From Peptococcaceae bacterium BICA1-7 (GTDB lineage Bacteria > Bacillota > Desulfotomaculia > Desulfotomaculales > Desulfocucumaceae), in NCBI GenBank assembly GCA_000802095.1, contig JUEB01000026.1:620001-684000 (forward strand): 64,000 bases of DNA, in the 5' to 3' direction. Of this stretch, positions 59,793 through 64,000 are shown one piece after another. The notes under the pieces were generated by a model. That model was not told the DNA's origin, did not search any database, and saw only the letters and a list, made by a program, of their open reading frames with translations. Numbering within the stretch: the first letter of the stretch is position 1; the number at the start of each line of letters is the position of its first letter. The translations under genes were made by a program, and so were the position numbers.

Positions 59793-60245
59793 CTATTTCC
59801 AATTTTGTATCTCTATTATGTTTCCCTCGGGATCTCTTGCGTAAACAACGGTCAGTACACCCACACCATCTATCTCTTTTTCCACCAGCTCACCCAGTGT
59901 GCTGCCGCCGTTGGCTAATAGCCTATCAAAGTAAAACCGGACATCCTCCACTAAAAAGGCAATATGTGAAAACCCGACTTTATTTATGGCGGGCAGATCA
60001 CTGCTTTCAGCAGTCCGGCTGTACTGAAATATCTCCAGTGTCGGTCCGCCGTCGGCATAGCCCGGCAGGCGAAGGTGAATACCCCTGATGCGGACATCTT
60101 TCATACCTGTTACCCGGTCGATCCAGTCACCATTAAGATCCCTCTCCGGGTATACCGGCTGGCATCCAAATACTTCAATATAAAATTGGGCAAGCTTTTG
60201 CCAGTCTTTGCTTATTATGTTGGTGTGGGTGAATTTCACCTTCAT
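59793..60245 (-). CDS. VOC-family protein (glyoxalase/dioxygenase fold)
   Basis: 150 aa with two beta-alpha-beta-beta-beta modules: FTHTNIISKDWQKLAQFYIE then VFGCQPVYPERD, and the second at GFSHIAFLVEDVRFYFDRLL, ending VYARDPEGNIIEIQNWK. Metal ligands His6, His of GFSHIAF and the terminal Glu are present. Substrate unknown; such proteins in Clostridia act in methylmalonyl-CoA epimerisation, glyoxal detoxification or resistance, and the sequence is not close enough to choose. ATG start with GGAGGGGG upstream. Convergent with hutP. Confidence 0.88.
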   Translation of the reverse strand: MKVKFTHTNIISKDWQKLAQFYIEVFGCQPVYPERDLNGDWIDRVTGMKDVRIRGIHLRLPGYADGGPTLEIFQYSRTAESSDLPAINKVGFSHIAFLVEDVRFYFDRLLANGGSTLGELVEKEIDGVGVLTVVYARDPEGNIIEIQNWK

Positions 60246-60276
60246 CCTTTATCCCCCTCCTGCAATCATAGGCTGC

Positions 60277-61080
60277 TTATATGTTTAAAAAGCTGCTGTG
60301 CAGCAGCTCCATGCCGTCTATTAACCTGGGCCCTGGCCTGCATATGGTGTGGCAGGGTATGGGGTGCAGCCTTTTTTCCCGAACCGCCTCTATCTGCTCC
60401 CAGTCCCCGGTGAATATATCCTCAGCAGTGCGCTGGCAGGCCGGCTTACTGACATGGCAGCCCTTGCAGCGCGGGGGAGGCGTCTGCCCCCGGGCAACGC
60501 CGCAAAATAACAAAACCTCAGGGTTAAATTCTTTAATCTGATCAAAAGTAACCATTACATAGGCATTCCGGCTGTAAAAATCCATCTGACGGGCCCCGGC
60601 CAGGCGCAGCGCGTCATATTGAAAGGACCCCGGCCCCGGAGTGATCAAGGGTTCCGCGTTCATCAGCCGAAATACCCTGGGCCTCTTGCCTTCAGGCCTT
60701 GGGCTCAATCCGCGCGCCCTCTCCCCGAGAGATTTAATCAGCGGCCCGGCGGCTCTTTCGGTGCCACAGGCCCGTACTATATCGTTCATTATAAATAGTA
60801 CATCCTCCACACTGGAGGGGGAGTAGGCCAGGACCCTAATCCCGGCATTTGTAAGCTCATCTATAGCTTTTCTGTGCAGTGCCCTTTCCGCCAGCACCAG
60901 GTCCGGCCCCAGAGAAATAATTTCCTCCAGACGGGGCTGCGCGAAGGTGCCCACCTTAAACTTTTTCTTCGCCTCCTCTGGAAAGTCGCAGTGATCGGTA
61001 ACCCCCACCAACCTATCCTGCAGTCCAAGGAAGTATAGCATTTCGGTGGTCGAGGGAACCAGGGAAATTATCCTACGCAC
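60277..61080 (-). CDS. Cytosolic BtuF-like cobalamin/metal-chelate binding protein with Cys-rich insert
   Basis: 267 aa from GTG 61080 (GGAG 8 nt upstream). Helical-backbone metal receptor fold: RRIISLVPSTTEMLYFLGLQ, DRLVGVTDHCDFPEEAKKK, EEIISLGPDLVLAERALHRK. There is no signal peptide or lipobox, so unlike BtuF it should stay in the cytoplasm. A segment near 205-225, PPPRCKGCHVSKPACQ, adds a C-x2-C-x(7)-C cluster absent from BtuF, and further cysteines follow (HPIPCHTICRPG). Such soluble relatives occur in archaea and Clostridia; metal or corrinoid handling is inferred. It lies 30 bp downstream of the next gene on the same strand. Confidence 0.82.
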   Translation of the reverse strand: MRRIISLVPSTTEMLYFLGLQDRLVGVTDHCDFPEEAKKKFKVGTFAQPRLEEIISLGPDLVLAERALHRKAIDELTNAGIRVLAYSPSSVEDVLFIMNDIVRACGTERAAGPLIKSLGERARGLSPRPEGKRPRVFRLMNAEPLITPGPGSFQYDALRLAGARQMDFYSRNAYVMVTFDQIKEFNPEVLLFCGVARGQTPPPRCKGCHVSKPACQRTAEDIFTGDWEQIEAVREKRLHPIPCHTICRPGPRLIDGMELLHSSFLNI

Positions 61081-61120
61081 TGTCCTCACTCCTCTTATCC
61101 GGGGGCTGTTCCGCTGATTT

Positions 61121-61987
61121 TTAAGTGCCGGATTGCTCTATACTCTTTAGTGCCATAGATAGGGCATCTATCATATCCTGCTTGTTTTTTTCGTAATCCT
61201 TCAGCCCGCTGCTCTTCCACCTGTCTCCGGTAGTACCCCTGATAAGGTAGCAGGAAAAGCCCTCACCCCTTAAAATGGATATATTGCTTTTTTTGGAGGA
61301 ATGACTCTTAATCTGTCCGAAATTAAATTCAGGCACCTTTTTAACAAAGTAATCATAGGCACCGAAGCTGGTAAAAAGTATAAGCCTTGGCTTTTTGAAA
61401 TATATTTCCGCAAGCAGATAGGGAATACAGTTGCTGGCGCACTCTTCCATGGCCAGCTTGCTTTTATCATCTTTTCTTCTTCTGGACTGATTAAAGCTAA
61501 AGCACTTCACCAGATCGGTCAGGGCTATGCCACGCCCCACCCGCAGGCCGCAGCCGGGGATCTTTTTAAACAGCTTGTCTATCCTGTCACAGTAGTCATA
61601 GTTATAGTCCTCGAGAATTCCATACTCATTAACCATGGGTGTTTTGGTCTGCAGCAATGTCTGGCTGACACCGTGCAGGCGCTCAAAAAAGGCATCATCC
61701 AGAAAGATATCGTGATACCTCTCTTTGTTGTAAAATTTTTTCACAGCGCCATTTTCCCCTGTCTTAAAGATGCTGCGAAAAATCTCTCTTAACGCAGAGT
61801 TATAGCCAACCGCCCAGACCCTGGCCTGGTCATCCAGTCCCACCGTTCTGCCCACCGGCAGATCCAGCCCACACCTGTCACAGCGGGGCATAGCCTCGGC
61901 CAGCTCCTTAAAATCCTTTAGCTGGATCAGCTCCGCATATTTTGAGGTCATCTCGCCATTATTTGTGTCCGGGACAGTATTTCCCAT
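61121..61987 (-). CDS. Divergent uracil-DNA-glycosylase-superfamily-like protein
   Basis: 288 aa. The order of elements matches the UDG fold loosely: CDRCGLDLPVGRTV (the C-x2-C near the N-terminus of cluster-containing family 4/5 UDGs), VWAVGYNSALREIFRSIF (first active-site strand), LTDLVKCFSFNQSRRRK (family LTNVVKCRP-like), MEECASNCIPYLLAEIYFKK and PRLILFTSFGAYDYF. Four cysteines at comparable positions could hold a [4Fe-4S] cluster. The canonical GEGPG loop and C-terminal H-P-S motif are not recognisable, so glycosylase activity is doubtful. ATG start with AAGGAAGG upstream. Probably co-transcribed with the BtuF-like gene. Confidence 0.55.
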   Translation of the reverse strand: MGNTVPDTNNGEMTSKYAELIQLKDFKELAEAMPRCDRCGLDLPVGRTVGLDDQARVWAVGYNSALREIFRSIFKTGENGAVKKFYNKERYHDIFLDDAFFERLHGVSQTLLQTKTPMVNEYGILEDYNYDYCDRIDKLFKKIPGCGLRVGRGIALTDLVKCFSFNQSRRRKDDKSKLAMEECASNCIPYLLAEIYFKKPRLILFTSFGAYDYFVKKVPEFNFGQIKSHSSKKSNISILRGEGFSCYLIRGTTGDRWKSSGLKDYEKNKQDMIDALSMALKSIEQSGT

Positions 61988-62079
61988 TTTTCAGCGCTTC
62001 CTTCCTTAACCCGCCCGTCCTATTTTAAGGCATTGAGCAGGCTGCTTCTAAGAAACTTATTATCACCGAAATGCATTCT

Positions 62080-62637
62080 TTACTGGTTGCCCAAGCTTTC
62101 AGCCATTGTTCCGCCAGCGTCAAATATTGTCTTTAGCTTGTAGTCCTTATTTCTCCTGGTAACCCCTATGAAATCAAACTTTATCCCCTTTACATGGTCC
62201 ACAAACTTCTCCAGCGCAGTCAGGCAGGATATACAGCCATTCCCGGTCCCCCCGGCCGCCGCCACTGATATAACCGGCTTTCCGCCTATAAATTGGTCCT
62301 CACCCTTTAATGCCTCGCACCTTCTCAGCCTGTCTACAAAGGCTTTGACTGACTCGCTCATATCCCACCAGTAAACCGGTGTCACCAGAATAAACCCATC
62401 TATTTCTTTCAGGCCGGCATGGAGTTTTTGAAAGTCATCCTCCACCTGGCAGACATGCCTGTCCCTGCAGGTGCCCCAGCCATTATTACAGGCACGGCAC
62501 CGCCCAATATTCAGATCATTTAAACATACTGACGTCACCTCAGCCCCCGAGGCCTCAGCCCCCAGCCGCGCCTGATTCCCGCAGTCAGCTGTCAGCCCTT
62601 CCTTATTCGGGCTTCCGGTAATTACCATTATCTTCAT
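62080..62637 (-). CDS. Flavodoxin-family NAD(P)H-dependent FMN oxidoreductase
   Basis: 185 aa. FMN-phosphate loop VITGSPNKEGLT; iron-sulfur-flavoprotein-like cysteines CRACNNGWGTCRDRHVC; TPVYWWDMSESVKAFVDRL (isoalloxazine loop). The C-x2-C-x6-C pattern is the ISF signature variant, so a cluster is possible but the NADPH-FMN-reductase type with the same motif often lacks it. Cytoplasmic electron transfer or quinone/peroxide reduction. ATG with GGGAGG upstream. Single gene. Confidence 0.88.
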   Translation of the reverse strand: MKIMVITGSPNKEGLTADCGNQARLGAEASGAEVTSVCLNDLNIGRCRACNNGWGTCRDRHVCQVEDDFQKLHAGLKEIDGFILVTPVYWWDMSESVKAFVDRLRRCEALKGEDQFIGGKPVISVAAAGGTGNGCISCLTALEKFVDHVKGIKFDFIGVTRRNKDYKLKTIFDAGGTMAESLGNQ

Positions 62638-62864
62638 TATAGATTAACCTCCCTAAATGAAAGCATTCGGTCTTATCTATAATACCATAGTTTTAATACC
62701 AGTATAAAAAGGGAAAAGACTGCTTTTTCCCGTCCTGTCATCCTGCTAAATATGAAAGTACAAGAAAATTTTTCCTTTTGTTTATTTACTTTTAAAATTC
62801 TTTCCTTGTATAATGAAAAAGGATAAGTCAAAATTAGTCTCCTGCCCAAAGGAGGACGCTGCCA

Positions 62865-63395
62865 ATGCCCGACAACAGAGAGCTGATAGAAGTGCTTCGC
62901 GCAGTTATACATGAGGAAATACAATCTGTAAGGCAAGACGTCAGGGCTATTGTTCAGGAAGAATTAAGGCCGGTTAACGAACACATTGGGCATTTAGAAC
63001 AAGGACAACACCGTTTAGAGCAACGTCTGGACGGTTTAGAGCAAGGCCAGCACAGTTTAGTGCAACGTCTGGACGGCTTAGAGCAAGGCCAGTGCGGTTT
63101 AGCACAACGTCTGGACGGTTTGGAGCAAGGCCAGCACGATTTAGAGCAAGGCCAGCGCAGTTTGGAGCAAGGCCAGCACGATTTAGAACAAGGCCAGCAC
63201 CGTTTAGAACAACGTCTGGACGGTTTAGAGCAAGGCCAGCACCGTTTAGAACAAGGTCAGCGGGAAATGACTAAGGACATTAAATACCTCCAGAAAGACG
63301 TTTCCACCATTAAAAAGGAAGTCCGGGCCATCTGGGACGACATTAAAAGGCTGGACGACCGCCTTTCTGTACAGGAGAAAAAAGCTGTCCGATGA
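62865..63395 (+). CDS. Heptad-repeat coiled-coil protein with near-identical 7-residue units
   Basis: 176 aa. Residues 44-135 consist of about thirteen heptads alternating LEQGQHR/LEQGQHD and LEQRLDG, i.e. a long parallel coiled coil; the ends (LIEVLRAVIHEEIQSVRQDV and KKEVRAIWDDIKRLDDRLS) are also helical. DNA repeats of 21 and 42 bp underlie this (62995-63260), so length can change by slippage. No signal or membrane part. ATG with AAAGGAGG 9 nt upstream. Similar proteins occur in many copies in Peptococcaceae, of unknown function. Confidence 0.85.
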   Translation: MPDNRELIEVLRAVIHEEIQSVRQDVRAIVQEELRPVNEHIGHLEQGQHRLEQRLDGLEQGQHSLVQRLDGLEQGQCGLAQRLDGLEQGQHDLEQGQRSLEQGQHDLEQGQHRLEQRLDGLEQGQHRLEQGQREMTKDIKYLQKDVSTIKKEVRAIWDDIKRLDDRLSVQEKKAVR

Positions 63396-63496
63396 GTACT
63401 CAGACTGGTTGACTAGTTGATTTTTATATTCAGATTTAGCCTTTCACCTATACCCATGGTTTCAAAATGTAGTGCCTGTCGGCGTCCCCTTGCCAG

Positions 63497-63545
63497 AAAA
63501 AACAAGAACCCGCAAAGCCTTTACTATAAGCTTTGCGGGTTCTTT
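63497..63545 (-). terminator. Intrinsic terminator after tRNA-Arg
   Basis: AAGAACCCGCAAAGC (63504-63518) pairs perfectly with GCTTTGCGGGTTCTT (63530-63544). On the minus strand GTTTTTTC follows. Confidence 0.92.
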
Positions 63546-63547
63546 TA

Positions 63548-63622
63548 TGGTGCGCCCGGCAGGAATCGAACCTGCGCTTCCGGCTCCGGAGGCCGGCGCT
63601 CTATCCCCTGAGCTACGGGCGC
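63548..63622 (-). tRNA. tRNA-Arg (anticodon CCG), CCA encoded
   Basis: Minus-strand cloverleaf: acceptor GCGCCCG/CGGGCGC, D-stem GCTC/GAGC, anticodon stem CCGGC/GCCGG with loop CTCCGGA giving anticodon CCG, T-loop TTCGATT, encoded ACCA end. Confidence 0.96.
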
Positions 63623-63758
63623 GTGTCTTCACATGCTGCAAAGGATATTATATCTGAATCCAGCGCATTATGCAAGAACAAAAGCCCGGGAACGCCCTTG
63701 TAATTTCCCCCAGTCTCCGAACTACAAAGCCCGGCCTAAAAACTCCCTTCCCCTGACC

Positions 63759-63857
63759 AGAGGTATTACCCTCAAGCAATCTCTGTGTCCTCTGTGTGCT
63801 CTGTGGTTTTTAAAAAGGACGTACATTAATGGCTTGCAAAGAAAGGAATGCCTTCAT
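63759..63857. repeat. CTCTGTG-type repeat A5 with AGAGGTATTACC arm
   Basis: Core 63780-63810: TCTCTGTGTCCTCTGTGTGC then TCTGTGGTTTT. Preceded by CCAGAGGTATTACCCTC, similar to the palindrome arm in C2, and followed by the AAAGGAATGCCTTCATT tail related to A1/A4. Confidence 0.75.
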
Positions 63858-63858
63858 T

Positions 63859-63919
63859 ATTCTGAATTCTGAATTCCGACTTCTGTATTCCGACCGAATG
63901 AACACCTCAGTATAAGTGA
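63859..63919. repeat. TTCTGAA-type heptamer array B5
   Basis: ATTCTGAATTCTGAATTCCG, ACTTCTGTATTCCGAC, then the tail CGAATGAACACCTCAGTATA. The tail matches the one behind B2. Confidence 0.7.
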
Positions 63920-63922
63920 AAG

Positions 63923-64000
63923 CTAGTGCAGCACCATATTCTGCGCCTCCGTGCGGTCGGCTCCGTTTTGCCCGGCCAGGCTGAAAACATGCCCTGTATC
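63923..64000 (-). CDS. C-terminal end of an unidentified protein (truncated by window edge)
   Basis: The minus strand is open from the right edge to TAG at 63923-63925, giving 25 codons that read TGHVFSLAGQNGADRTEAQN then MVLH. GC-rich coding-like composition and the position directly after repeat B5 (repeats here sit just outside genes) suggest the end of a real gene. Too short to identify. Confidence 0.45.
   Translation of the reverse strand, partial: DTGHVFSLAGQNGADRTEAQNMVLH

Noticed and set aside
62995-63260. Regular repeats resembling a CRISPR array
   Set aside because: They are 21/42-bp in-frame heptad repeats of a coiled-coil gene with no unique spacers.

Overview
The window reads as a spore-forming, strictly anaerobic, Gram-positive Clostridia genome, most like the Peptococcaceae/Desulfotomaculum group. 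The evidence is a GerAB-type germination permease, two rubrerythrin/ferritin-like proteins, a membrane FeS oxidoreductase of the DUF224 (ETF:quinone) type known from syntrophs, a 2-hydroxyacyl-CoA dehydratase-family protein, HutP, CbiM, strong AGGAGG-type ribosome binding sites and many GTG/TTG starts. This assignment is inference; no rRNA is present. Most of the window is ordinary chromosome. Roughly 12-24 kb is more AT-rich and holds a restriction system and decayed mobile DNA.

Layout. 0-4 kb: a partial PLP aminotransferase diverges from a MocR regulator across an inverted-repeat operator, followed by a YczE-type membrane protein, a DUF3795 protein and a decayed acyl-CoA synthetase. 4-7 kb: Na/Pi cotransporter behind PhoP-box-like repeats, then a DUF2889-like protein. 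7-12 kb: a lipid-methyltransferase/DedA/anchored-protein operon and a NarL-type two-component pair. 12-17 kb: diguanylate cyclase, gene fragments, RDD protein, IS3 remnant, stand-alone E2-type acyltransferase. 17-24 kb: caspase-like protein and type I restriction-modification (hsdM-hsdS-hsdR), bounded by tRNA-Gly. 24-29 kb: rph-rdgB-phosphodiesterase operon, MBL hydrolase, HgdB-like protein. 28-36 kb: ferritin-like protein and rubrerythrin, cell-wall amidase and L,D-transpeptidase, APC permease, SCP2 and quinate-dehydrogenase-type proteins. 36-40 kb: ABC exporter and HNH protein bracketed by an inverted pair of a 250-bp repeat. 40-49 kb: CGGC protein, FeS oxidoreductase, CbiM-PDGLE, znuABC with a Zur-like regulator, SPFH-RHH pair, signal peptidase. 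50-57 kb: PfpI protein, sbcDC, orphan gerAB. 57-60 kb: tryptophanase and HutP. 60-64 kb: VOC protein, BtuF-like protein, UDG-like protein, flavodoxin, heptad-repeat protein, tRNA-Arg.

The most interesting signal is at 57.55-59.72 kb. A near-consensus promoter is followed by a leader with three UAG triplets spaced exactly 8 nt apart. The last one runs into the stem of a strong intrinsic terminator only about 40 nt upstream of tryptophanase, and the next gene on the same strand encodes HutP. In Bacillus subtilis HutP binds spaced NAG triplets to cause antitermination of the histidine-utilisation operon, so this looks like a HutP antitermination circuit rewired to tryptophanase.

A second theme is dispersed short-period repeats in intergenic DNA: a 9-mer family (CTCTGTGTC-like) that forms MITE-like elements with inverted ends, and a 7-mer family (TTCTGAA/GTCTCCT-like arrays ending in CCGAC). 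The two often sit side by side.
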